Source of the DNA: JAGPKI01 sp052034135
Lineage (GTDB): Bacteria > Caldisericota > Caldisericia > UBA6126 > JAGPKI01
DNA length: 21,145 bases
NCBI GenBank assembly: GCA_052034135.1
Contig: JBPOJC010000082.1
Span: 1 to 21,145 of the forward strand
Direction: 5' to 3'
This document shows positions 7,434 through 15,613 of this stretch, piece after piece. Positions within the stretch are counted from its first letter, which is position 1. Every line of letters starts with the position of its first letter. A model generated the notes under the pieces. That model was not told the origin of the DNA. It did not search any database and saw only the letters and a program-made list of their open reading frames with translations. The translations under genes and the position numbers were made by a program.

Positions 7434-10400
7434 TTAAAGTCTATCCAATGCATATAAATATTCATTTACGCCTTGCCAATTAAGCTTTATAAGTTTATCA
7501 ATCGCTCCTAATGCTCTATTTTCTTCTTCCGGATAGCATTCAATAATTGTATTGATTATGTTTAAGGGAGCCTTTGAATGACTTGCAGGAATATAATCTT
7601 TTAAATTATAAAAATCATCACCTACTTTTGAAAGAAGGTTTTCAAGTAAATTAAATACTTCTAATGGATTAACTAATATACTTTTTTCTAGATACTCAAG
7701 CATAGCATAAAGTGTTTCACCTCTTATTTTTGGTTTTTTAATAATTTTTTCTATAATTGAAGTAAATTTTTCTAAATCCTCGGATTTTGCTTCCATAAAT
7801 AAAATGCTTAACCTTCCTTTTAAAATATCTTCTTCTATAAGTTTATCTACGATTTTTAGACATTTATCCACATTTTCTTCATATCTTATTTGGTACGCTA
7901 ACAAATTAAAACTTTCTTCTTTAGCTTTATCTATTAACACAATGTCTCTAAAAACTTCCATTAAATCTTCTTCAGAATATATTCCTCTTAGATAATATAT
8001 AGTTATTATTAAAGCATATGGTTCTCCTAACTTCCCATCTCTTTTTTCTCTCATTTTACTAAGTATATCTTTTAATTTATCGATTTTATCATTAGGAACA
8101 TATCTCAAAAAATCAGAAATATATTCAGAATATTCTTCCGCTCCCTTCTTAAAAGCATTAGAAAATAGTTTAAAACACTTGTCCCAACCTATTGACCTTA
8201 TAGCATATGGTAAATCTCTTATTAATACTGCTCTTACGCTTATAGTTTTATCTTTAGAAAGATTTTCTAAAATCTCTAATAAAACAATATTATCTTTGAA
8301 CTTAGATAAGAGAGAAATAACCAGTTCGACAAGTGCTCCTCGTGTAGAATTTATTCCCTCCGTAAGAGCATCGTTAGAATAGCCCTGTTTTCTATATTCA
8401 AAAAATTTATCTTTTTCTGGATCTTTAGCATTAGATAAGTCATACAAAATATTCATTAATTTATTAAACTGACTTTCAGAAAGATTATACGCCTCTTTCC
8501 TAAGAAATCTAATTATTTCTAACTGCAATTTTTCTCTTTTATATACAGAATTAATTAATTCAATAAGCCAACTTATATATTCCTTATAAGTGCCACCTTT
8601 CTCTGAAAGTTTCCAAAATAACCATTTAAGATATACATCATTTTCAGAATCTTTACTTAGATTTTCAATTACATTTTTATACTTTTTTAAATCCTCTGAA
8701 AAAATAATCGCTACTTCTTGAGCTAATTCATTGACACCTCCATAAAATATATCCTCTTTAATATCCCATCTTTCTTCCAAATTTTGGTTCTCTATCAAAA
8801 ACTTATATAGTTCATCTTGACTTTTAGTTCGTAATTTTTCAGCCTTAACTATTGGTTGAGCATATTGGGCATCTGAACTACTAATTGGAGGTTCATATTT
8901 GTATTCCCCAAAATTATATTTTTCCTCAAGTTCTTTTATCTTTTTACTTATACGCTCATCCTGATATATCTCTAAAATATAATTTAACGGTCTCCAAATC
9001 CAAGCTCTAACTTCTAATTCATCATCAAACTCTAATTTTAATAACAAGTTTACTATTTCATCTCTTTCTTGCGGTAATATAACTTCAAACAACTTCCCGA
9101 TTGCTCTTATGAATAATTCATATTGTTTACCAATCTCTGGATTATTAAAATCACTTTTCAAGACACATTTAATATAAATAAGAATATCATCCTTAAAAAA
9201 GGATATATTTCTCATTTTACATAACATTGATAGTTGTCTTTGAGTTTCCCATTTACTTTCCTGTAGTATTTTTATTAATTGCTTTGTTTCCTCTGTAAGA
9301 TTAGAACAAAATTCTATCATTTTATTCTTGTACCATTCATAAAAAGCACTAAGACCAAACGTGATTGAACGTTGCGAATAAAGAAGTTCGGAGGGAGAAT
9401 CAAAAAGATTCTTCTCTCTTGAATAACTACCAGATAGCACTCTTTTAAAAAAATCCGTTGTAAATAACAAGACATGAAATGGTATTTTTTTATAAATTAG
9501 AGGCAGTACATCATAATATGACTCGGATAACTTTCTTTGTGATGAATCAATTTCAGTCTCTTCGTTCTGTAATTCTGCCAAAACTAAATCAAAATACAAT
9601 TTAAGCCCTTTTTCTGGAAAATATTTAGCTATTATATTACAAGTTTTGCTTATCTCATACTGCCATCTAATGAAGTTTTTTCTTACTGCTTGTTCAAGAA
9701 TATCAACAAATCGTTCTTTAAGGGAATTATCTAATTCTATCTTAATTAATTCATCAGAAATTCTAGTAAAAAACAATTCAATCGTCGTACTATATTCTTG
9801 ATTCAATAGTAATAATGAAATATCTAATACCTCAGATGGTTTATCTTTTATAATATCAACTAAAAATGACAAAATAATTCTATATGCTATATCTGATTCA
9901 TTTTTGTTTTTTAATACTGGTAAAATATATATATCTTTTAAAACATCAAGCCATTCAGGGTTTGGCTCACTATTAAAAAATTGAATTACAAATGTTTGTC
10001 CTTCGTTTGCTTCTCTAAATATCCTTAATAATAATTTACCTTCTTCAATTGTTGGATTATCCCATGAAGCTATATTAGCAATTACTGCAGTTTTAATATG
10101 CATCCTTATTGATTTACTTTTTGATTTGTCTAAAAATAATTTATCTAATTCTTCAAAAAGCCTTCTTTCTGAATCTAAACGTAGAGAACCAAGTATATGT
10201 CTAAGGACAGGTCTTATAAATAAATTCTGCCTATGCTCTAACACGAAATCAATAACTGTTTTATTTTCATTAATAACTTTCCAAGCAGAAAAATAATCAA
10301 TCAGAGTTTGGTGAGAAAAACTCAATCTCTGATTTGTAGAATCAATTTGAATGATACCTGTAATTCCAGGTCTCTCCATTTTTTTAATATGATCAAATAA

Positions 10401-11717
10401 ATCTAATAATTTAGCGTTAAGGGAAGTGTAAGATAAATAAATAGTTCTCTTCTCTATCATCAACTCTGCTAATTCGGATAATAGGTTCATTTCTTCTGTT
10501 GAGATATTTAACAATTCAATTAGTTTTGCATAAAGACCCCGCAAATCACAAATATCTTTAGGGTCGCCGCCTTTCTTAATAATCTCGGCAGCTATTTTTA
10601 AATGCAAAGGAACTCTAAGAAATTCCCGAAGCCTTAAAGAGATAGATTTGTAATCATAATTTAATTTACTTAGAACTTTATTTATAAATTCATCTGACAA
10701 AAGTTCAATGGATATTTTCTCAGACCACTCTTGTTCATTCATTGGATATAAATGCTCTGCTTCAAAACTTCGTGAAGCACAAATTACAGTCATTCCCTTT
10801 ATGTTTCTCAGTTTATCTACATAAAGAAGCCATTCCTGTAATTCTTTTCTATGACTATAAGCCAAAACATCCAGAGAATCTAATAACAAAACTTTTGGGC
10901 TATTTTCCTCTTTTACCTTTTCAAATAGCCCATACACTTCTTTTGGCAAATCTGTTTCAGTTAAAAACTCTGTTTTAATTGCAGTAAAGTATTCCAAACC
11001 TTTATTATTAAATTCATCATAAAGTTGATTCATAAATACACTCTTACCGCTACCAGGTTGCCCTACTATTAATATTACCTTGCCTTCCTTCCCTATTTCC
11101 AAGGCATTTGAAACTATCTCTTTTACTTTTGGATAAGAATAATGTTCTTCCGCGATTCCCCTGAGCAAATAAAATCCCTTACTATATTGTCTAAATTCAT
11201 TGACTTTTATTTCGCTACTTATAAATTTATTAGCCCACTGTGAAAATTTATTACGAAATATTTTACAAAGTTCATCAACTGAAAGAATTCTATCCTCTAT
11301 AAGTCCTTCATTTTTAACGTTTAAAATAAAATCGTTTGTGGCCTGCAATTGTTTTGGTTCAATCTCAGAAGGTTGCGTATAAAAATCACAATGATATATC
11401 ATTATTTCCTTATCTAAACTTTTTGCTAATTCATATTCATGTTCAATACCAGTCTTACCATCTTTTTGTATAGTACCTAGCCTATTTTTTAGAAGTAAAA
11501 CAATTAATCTACAATTTTGATCAACAATTTCCGGATCGATTTTCTCTTCTTGTGGTTGTCCCCTTCCTGGTATTATATCCTTATAACATATTGGTTTAAA
11601 AATATATTCATTCGATAAGAAATGATTTTTAGTCTCTTCAGTAATAATGTTCTTAACAGATTGACATTCTGTTTCACTATCTGAGGCGTGACTAATAAAA
11701 ATTTTAACTTCCTTCAT
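7434..11717 (-). CDS. STAND-type NTPase with N-terminal TIR/DUF4062-like domain, embedded in the hsd operon
   Basis: A 1427-residue protein. Residues 1-165 form a TIR- or DUF4062-like alpha/beta domain: K-I-F-I-S-H-A-S at the first strand, an I-P-G-R-G-Q-P-Q loop near 49-56, D66 before the strand L-I-V-L-L-L, and E92/E94/E96 in a G-I-E-H-E-Y-E helix where such domains carry their conserved acidic residue. Residues about 200-400 are a STAND/NACHT-like P-loop NTPase. It has Walker A G219-Q-P-G-S-G-K-S226, a hydrophobic Walker B strand V276-L-L-L-D280-S-L-D283, and a sensor-like C-A-S-R at 313-316. From about 450 to the end it is helical, probably HEAT/ARM-like repeats, as in sensor arms of STAND defence proteins. 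The ATG overlaps the hsdS stop (ATGA) and the stop is three bases before hsdM, so production is tied to the type I modification genes. The role is inferred: a sensor NTPase whose N-terminal domain acts as effector. No named Avs class is claimed. Confidence 0.85.
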   Translation of the reverse strand: MKEVKIFISHASDSETECQSVKNIITEETKNHFLSNEYIFKPICYKDIIPGRGQPQEEKIDPEIVDQNCRLIVLLLKNRLGTIQKDGKTGIEHEYELAKSLDKEIMIYHCDFYTQPSEIEPKQLQATNDFILNVKNEGLIEDRILSVDELCKIFRNKFSQWANKFISSEIKVNEFRQYSKGFYLLRGIAEEHYSYPKVKEIVSNALEIGKEGKVILIVGQPGSGKSVFMNQLYDEFNNKGLEYFTAIKTEFLTETDLPKEVYGLFEKVKEENSPKVLLLDSLDVLAYSHRKELQEWLLYVDKLRNIKGMTVICASRSFEAEHLYPMNEQEWSEKISIELLSDEFINKVLSKLNYDYKSISLRLREFLRVPLHLKIAAEIIKKGGDPKDICDLRGLYAKLIELLNISTEEMNLLSELAELMIEKRTIYLSYTSLNAKLLDLFDHIKKMERPGITGIIQIDSTNQRLSFSHQTLIDYFSAWKVINENKTVIDFVLEHRQNLFIRPVLRHILGSLRLDSERRLFEELDKLFLDKSKSKSIRMHIKTAVIANIASWDNPTIEEGKLLLRIFREANEGQTFVIQFFNSEPNPEWLDVLKDIYILPVLKNKNESDIAYRIILSFLVDIIKDKPSEVLDISLLLLNQEYSTTIELFFTRISDELIKIELDNSLKERFVDILEQAVRKNFIRWQYEISKTCNIIAKYFPEKGLKLYFDLVLAELQNEETEIDSSQRKLSESYYDVLPLIYKKIPFHVLLFTTDFFKRVLSGSYSREKNLFDSPSELLYSQRSITFGLSAFYEWYKNKMIEFCSNLTEETKQLIKILQESKWETQRQLSMLCKMRNISFFKDDILIYIKCVLKSDFNNPEIGKQYELFIRAIGKLFEVILPQERDEIVNLLLKLEFDDELEVRAWIWRPLNYILEIYQDERISKKIKELEEKYNFGEYKYEPPISSSDAQYAQPIVKAEKLRTKSQDELYKFLIENQNLEERWDIKEDIFYGGVNELAQEVAIIFSEDLKKYKNVIENLSKDSENDVYLKWLFWKLSEKGGTYKEYISWLIELINSVYKREKLQLEIIRFLRKEAYNLSESQFNKLMNILYDLSNAKDPEKDKFFEYRKQGYSNDALTEGINSTRGALVELVISLLSKFKDNIVLLEILENLSKDKTISVRAVLIRDLPYAIRSIGWDKCFKLFSNAFKKGAEEYSEYISDFLRYVPNDKIDKLKDILSKMREKRDGKLGEPYALIITIYYLRGIYSEEDLMEVFRDIVLIDKAKEESFNLLAYQIRYEENVDKCLKIVDKLIEEDILKGRLSILFMEAKSEDLEKFTSIIEKIIKKPKIRGETLYAMLEYLEKSILVNPLEVFNLLENLLSKVGDDFYNLKDYIPASHSKAPLNIINTIIECYPEEENRALGAIDKLIKLNWQGVNEYLYALDRL

Positions 11718-12946
11718 ATCTCGCCTCTAAATGCTTTTCTTAAAATTGTCTGCGGCAAGGCATTGATTGTATCAAGCTGTTTCTCAATTTCTGTGTAAAG
11801 TTTCTCTATATGTGCCATTTTTCCTCTGAGGTCAGAAACAATACTGTGCTGAACTTCTAACGAGGGTAATGGAATCTGCACTTCATTTACAAATTGTTGA
11901 TTTATACCTCCTTGTGCAGCTCCGTGAAACTCTCGCCAAATCTGTTTTTGACCTAAAGGAGAATATAAAAACCAAAAAAGAAACTCTTGATTCAAAAATT
12001 CCTTTCCTCTTAATCTAAAGACATGTTCATTTATAGCAGCATAAGGATATGGAAAATCATTCCTAACAAATGAAACTTTACCTGTTGTTGCCCCGTCTTT
12101 TACCACCAATACATCGCTTTTTTGAATTTTTCCCCTGGTCATTGATTTATAAAACTCTTCAGGGACAAACCTCAAATTGTCAAAATTAAATCTACCAAAA
12201 GAATTAAGGTGTTCTGCTCCAATTGATGGAATTCCATCTTTTATTTCAAATACACCGCCTTTAGGACGACTTCCGCTTTCAATTTTTTCTAAAGTCTCAC
12301 ATAGCCTTTTTCTCTCCCATTTATTCGCCTCGTTGCTTTCAAAGACCTCACGAAGGTAGGCAGATAACAGTAATTTTGCTGCCTCAAGCTGCTTTTCGCA
12401 GGCAAGTCGAGCATCATCAACTTCGTTCATCATCTCCTTCAATTTTGTGGCAATTCTCTTTTGCTCAGAAAGAGGCGGAAGAGGGATTAAAAGTGATTTA
12501 TACTCTTCAGCATTTATGTTTGGTTGTGAAACTGTATGCTTCTTTTCTTCAATGAATTCAAAATATTCCTTAGAATGAGTATAATAGAATAAGTATAAGG
12601 GCTCAATGAATGATTTATTAAGAGAGAACCTTATTAAATATGAAGCAAAAACTGCCTTTGATGGATTACCACTGTATAGAAATGTTCTACCTAAAGAGCC
12701 GGTTCTTGTAAAAAGAATATCACCATCCTTAAGCTCGTATCTTTTAAATATAGTCTCGTCTAATTGTGTGCATTTTGTATCTTTGAGTTTGAGATTTCCT
12801 AAATTATCTATATCTGTTATTCTTATTAACGGGTATCCATCATTGGAATGGAGCTCGGATACAGTTAAACCATATTGACTATAGTTGCATACTTCTCCTA
12901 ACTTTACCCATTTCCAACCAGCAGGGAGATTTTGTTTGCCTTCCAA
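11714..12946 (-). CDS. hsdS: Type I restriction-modification specificity subunit HsdS
   Basis: A full-length 410-residue specificity subunit. It shows two target-recognition domains, about 8-160 and 210-365, each opening with a W-K-W-V-K-L-G-E or W-E-R-K-R-L-C-E type motif. Each ends at an I-P-L-P-P/I-P-L-P-S-L motif that leads into a long helix (about 165-205 and 370-405). The C-terminus A-F-R-G-E-I is typical for the family. The two domains read the two halves of the bipartite target, which cannot be predicted here. The start is TTG at 12946: an in-frame TAA sits directly before it, and a GAGAGG Shine-Dalgarno is eight bases upstream. It is the first gene of the hsdS-STAND-hsdM unit, and a cluster of short direct repeats lies just upstream. 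Confidence 0.95.
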   Translation of the reverse strand: MEGKQNLPAGWKWVKLGEVCNYSQYGLTVSELHSNDGYPLIRITDIDNLGNLKLKDTKCTQLDETIFKRYELKDGDILFTRTGSLGRTFLYSGNPSKAVFASYLIRFSLNKSFIEPLYLFYYTHSKEYFEFIEEKKHTVSQPNINAEEYKSLLIPLPPLSEQKRIATKLKEMMNEVDDARLACEKQLEAAKLLLSAYLREVFESNEANKWERKRLCETLEKIESGSRPKGGVFEIKDGIPSIGAEHLNSFGRFNFDNLRFVPEEFYKSMTRGKIQKSDVLVVKDGATTGKVSFVRNDFPYPYAAINEHVFRLRGKEFLNQEFLFWFLYSPLGQKQIWREFHGAAQGGINQQFVNEVQIPLPSLEVQHSIVSDLRGKMAHIEKLYTEIEKQLDTINALPQTILRKAFRGEI

Positions 12947-13004
12947 TTAAAATACCTCTCTTTCTTCAGCAGTGCCCATAAAAGTCATTAACTTGCCTCA
13001 TTAT

Positions 13005-13095
13005 TTTATGCGCCACTTTATGCGCCACTTTTTTCATTTATGCGCCAAATTGTTATACGCCACTTTATACGCCATAATTTCAGAATATAAGCCAC
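13005..13095. repeat. Six short direct repeats (TTTATRCGCCA) upstream of hsdS, probable operator
   Basis: Plus-strand units begin at 13005, 13017, 13037, 13052, 13064 and 13084. The first five are close to TTTATRCGCCA and the sixth is degenerate. Steps are 12, 20, 15, 12 and 20 bases, so the block is a diverged 47-bp tandem duplication of a three-unit group. It fills most of the 151-bp gap between the wHTH gene and hsdS. Read on the minus strand the units contain TATAA or CATAA strings that could overlap a -10 element. A DNA-binding role for the winged helix of the neighbouring gene is inferred. Confidence 0.7.
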
Positions 13096-13097
13096 AA

Positions 13098-14573
13098 TCA
13101 CAATGCCCTATACTTTGAACCCTTTCCAACACCTTCTACTCGAACCTGCTCTACATCGACTAACTTTTTAAGATCTCTTAGGGAAGTTCTTCTCGAAACA
13201 TTAAAAATCTCTTGGTACAAAGCATTTGTCATTACCTTTCCTTCATTCACCATCAAGCGCAATGCTTCAATTTGCCGTTCATTGAGCTCGAGCTTTTTTA
13301 AATCTGTTTGCCTTTCTTCAGGGATACTCGAGACCAAATCAAGAATCTTATCACCAGGTCCATAAAATGTGACCTTGAAGAATTTACCGGGTTCGCTAAA
13401 TTCGGGTGGCTTCAATCCATAATCTACCATATAATTTCTCATTTTACGGATGCCCGTCCCGTACCTTTCCATATCTTTTGTTTCATGGAATATCTCACAG
13501 ATTTTTTTATTTCTTGTTTCATGGGAACCCTCAAGGTTTTTTATGTCTAAACCAGGGAGAAGCTCACCAGGACTTGTCACTTCAATTCTATCATCAAAAA
13601 TATCTATCTGTATATTTGCTCCTTCACGTAAATAATCTCTGTGAGCCATTGCGTTAATTACAGCTTCCCTTATTGCCTCAAAAGGATATTCTGGAATGTC
13701 GACCCTTTTAAATTCAACAATTTTACTTGCCAACCGTGTATTCCTTTTAAAGAATATTTCAACTTCATCAAGCATCTCATAAAAGGGACCTAAAATTTCT
13801 CTTGAATCGATAAACTCTATCCTTGCATTGCCCCGATACCGTGCAATTTTGATACTGCTATGAGAAATAAATTCCTGTGGCTTATCACAGAAAAATAAAA
13901 TTGCCGCATTGGTGGGTTTAAGCACGTCATCGATTTCCTTAACGACTTTTATAGTTTTCATTAGGAAATCTTTTACAGATATTTGTGGTATTTTAACCTT
14001 TTGTTTTAGTGCTCTATTTTTCAAAAATTCCAAAACAAGCCCTTCGTCGATGTCATCATAAGTTGCTTCATCACAGATTGAAACATCAAAGGGAGCATTC
14101 CTTATAACTCCTTTCCCAATAAGATACCCCAATAAACTACTATAAACAGCATCCTTCAAATCATTAGTGTTTTTAAAAGATTTATAAATGAAGCCATTTT
14201 TTGAGTCTTTTATCCTGTTTATGAGGTTCACTACACCAGCATCTCTATGTTTGATATCTCCATTTTTAATATAGACAAAGATGCAAAGTTTTTTATTTGC
14301 TGCATCAGAAAACTCCCTTTCTATGGGAGAAATACCATCTGTCCCAACATTTCCATATTTTTTACCTAACAATAATATCAAAATATCACTTTGAGCTATT
14401 TCCTTAAGGTATGTTTTCTCGGATGGTGCACTTTTTGCGGGCAGGTCTTCAAAAAGAAAAACATCAAAGTAGTTTCCTAAAAGTTTGTCAGCTTCAATAA
14501 AGGTCTTAAGGGCAATCCTTTCGTCTTTAAATTCACTCTGCACACTGCTTATAAATATCTTAAATTGTTTCAT
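13098..14573 (-). CDS. DUF4062 - GHKL ATPase - winged-helix protein (COG2865-like)
   Basis: A 491-residue protein in three parts. Residues 1-150 match DUF4062: F-K-I-F-I-S-S-V-Q-S-E-F at the start, then D-I-L-I-L-L-L-G-K-K-Y-G, then S-P-I-E-R-E-F at 82-88. Residues about 160-405 match the region of COG2865 regulators that includes a GHKL (HATPase_c_4-type) ATP-binding domain: E-A-I-R-E-A-V-I-N-A-M-A-H-R-D-Y at 299-314, a S-P-G-E-L-L-P-G turn at 334-341, and E-R-Y-G-T-G-I-R-K-M at 379-388. Residues about 430-491 are a winged helix-turn-helix. In most relatives an AlbA_2 domain takes the N-terminal place; here DUF4062 replaces it. Such genes are common passengers of type I restriction loci; their role is unsettled and they are often called transcriptional regulators or 'RecG-like' by mistake. 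No Shine-Dalgarno precedes the ATG. Confidence 0.85.
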   Translation of the reverse strand: MKQFKIFISSVQSEFKDERIALKTFIEADKLLGNYFDVFLFEDLPAKSAPSEKTYLKEIAQSDILILLLGKKYGNVGTDGISPIEREFSDAANKKLCIFVYIKNGDIKHRDAGVVNLINRIKDSKNGFIYKSFKNTNDLKDAVYSSLLGYLIGKGVIRNAPFDVSICDEATYDDIDEGLVLEFLKNRALKQKVKIPQISVKDFLMKTIKVVKEIDDVLKPTNAAILFFCDKPQEFISHSSIKIARYRGNARIEFIDSREILGPFYEMLDEVEIFFKRNTRLASKIVEFKRVDIPEYPFEAIREAVINAMAHRDYLREGANIQIDIFDDRIEVTSPGELLPGLDIKNLEGSHETRNKKICEIFHETKDMERYGTGIRKMRNYMVDYGLKPPEFSEPGKFFKVTFYGPGDKILDLVSSIPEERQTDLKKLELNERQIEALRLMVNEGKVMTNALYQEIFNVSRRTSLRDLKKLVDVEQVRVEGVGKGSKYRAL

Positions 14574-14643
14574 TTTCTATGCAGTAAAGAGCATCCTTTT
14601 TATACCTTAAATTTTTGTAGTTCATTCAAACCTTTTTAGCTAA

Positions 14644-14672
14644 ATGATAATATAGTGAGTATCTTTTATCAA
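14644..14672 (-). promoter_or_regulatory. Candidate promoter of the DUF4062-wHTH gene
   Basis: On the minus strand TTGATA (14672-14667) and TATCAT (14649-14644) have an ideal 17-base spacer and lie just past the radC stop, about 70 bases before the ATG at 14573. The 101-bp gap is the first real break after the hsdR-radC pair. AT-richness makes chance matches likely. Confidence 0.3.
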
Positions 14673-14674
14673 AG

Positions 14675-15613
14675 TCATTCTATAAGGCCCGCTTTTGCAA
14701 AACTATAAAAGTCTTCAACATTCTTACCAATGATTATATGGTCTAATATTTTAACATCAATTACTTTACAGGCAGTGACAATACAATTTGTTAGCTCGAT
14801 ATCATCTTGAGACGGGGTAGTTTCTCCTGAGGGGTGGTTATGAACAAGTATAATAGCGGATGCAGACTTTAATGATGCAGATTTAACAATTTCCTTTGGA
14901 TCAACAACAGTTGAATTCACGCTACCTTTGCTTATCTCGATGTTATCAATTGGTTTATTTTTAATATCCAGGAGAATTACATTAAAGAACTCCTTTTCTT
15001 TATCCCTTAAGTAAGGAGCATAGTATTCAGAAACATAATCAATTATGTCATCTGGCTTCTTTATCTTTTTTCTTGTAACGGCTTTTTCTTTAAGAAATCT
15101 TTTACCTAATTCCAACGCCGCTTTAATATGTACCGCCTTAACAAAACCCACTCCTTCAATTTTACATAAATCAGATATTGGCGCTGAATCTATTGTCCTA
15201 AGTGAGCCAAATTGATTAAGTAAAACCTTTGCTATTTCTTCAGCACTCATACCTTCTTTACCCGTCCTTAAAATTATTGCAAGGAGTTTAGATAATGGCA
15301 AATTCTCTGCACCATATTGCACAAACATCTCTCTCGGTCTTTCCTCTTTTATCCATTCCTTTATAGGACGATTTACTCTGCACTGCGATACCTCTTTCTT
15401 AATTTTCTCCCTTAATTCTTCGCATTCTTTTAATGTTTTGATGTTCAACTGTTGAATGATTTCGTTTTTCCTTTCAGGTGTTAATAATCCTTTCTTTGAG
15501 CATCTTAAAAAAACTTTTCCATTTTTACTGTAATAAGGATAAATAGAGTTCACAACCATAAAATCTATAATTTCAGAATTTGGACTGTTCGCGTGCTGCG
15601 CTTGATGATTCAT
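14675..15613 (-). CDS. radC: RadC-family JAB/MPN-domain protein
   Basis: A 312-residue RadC-type protein. Residues 95-175 hold the helix-hairpin-helix-like N-terminal domain of RadC (P-R-E-M at 93-96, then I-L-R-T-G, then I-E-G-V-G near 152-156). Residues about 185-312 are the JAB metalloprotease-like domain, with E226, the H258-N-H260 motif and D270, so the metal site looks complete. RadC is not a proven DNA repair enzyme; relatives often sit on mobile and defence loci and their substrate is unknown. About 90 residues precede the usual RadC start and match nothing I recognise. The ATG overlaps the hsdR stop by four bases (ATGA), so the two are translationally coupled, which supports this start and ties the gene to the restriction system. 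Confidence 0.9.
   Translation of the reverse strand: MNHQAQHANSPNSEIIDFMVVNSIYPYYSKNGKVFLRCSKKGLLTPERKNEIIQQLNIKTLKECEELREKIKKEVSQCRVNRPIKEWIKEERPREMFVQYGAENLPLSKLLAIILRTGKEGMSAEEIAKVLLNQFGSLRTIDSAPISDLCKIEGVGFVKAVHIKAALELGKRFLKEKAVTRKKIKKPDDIIDYVSEYYAPYLRDKEKEFFNVILLDIKNKPIDNIEISKGSVNSTVVDPKEIVKSASLKSASAIILVHNHPSGETTPSQDDIELTNCIVTACKVIDVKILDHIIIGKNVEDFYSFAKAGLIE

Noticed and set aside
7434..11717. Assignment of the STAND protein to a named Avs class.
   Set aside because: The C-terminal helical region carries no signature I can match by eye to a specific Avs type; a profile search would be needed.
13034..13075. A 13-codon minus-strand ORF (ATG to TGA) within the repeats, with A-Y-K and A-H-K units.
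   Set aside because: It has no Shine-Dalgarno and its repetition is a by-product of the DNA repeats; the 20-base steps break any frame.
13005..13095. The repeat cluster as a small CRISPR array.
   Set aside because: Units are only about 11-12 bases, spacing is 12-20 bases start to start with almost no spacers, and no cas genes are present.
13308..13657. Overlapping plus-strand reading frames opposite the GHKL-wHTH gene.
   Set aside because: They are antisense shadows of a gene with clear domains, in three competing frames, with no recognisable protein features.
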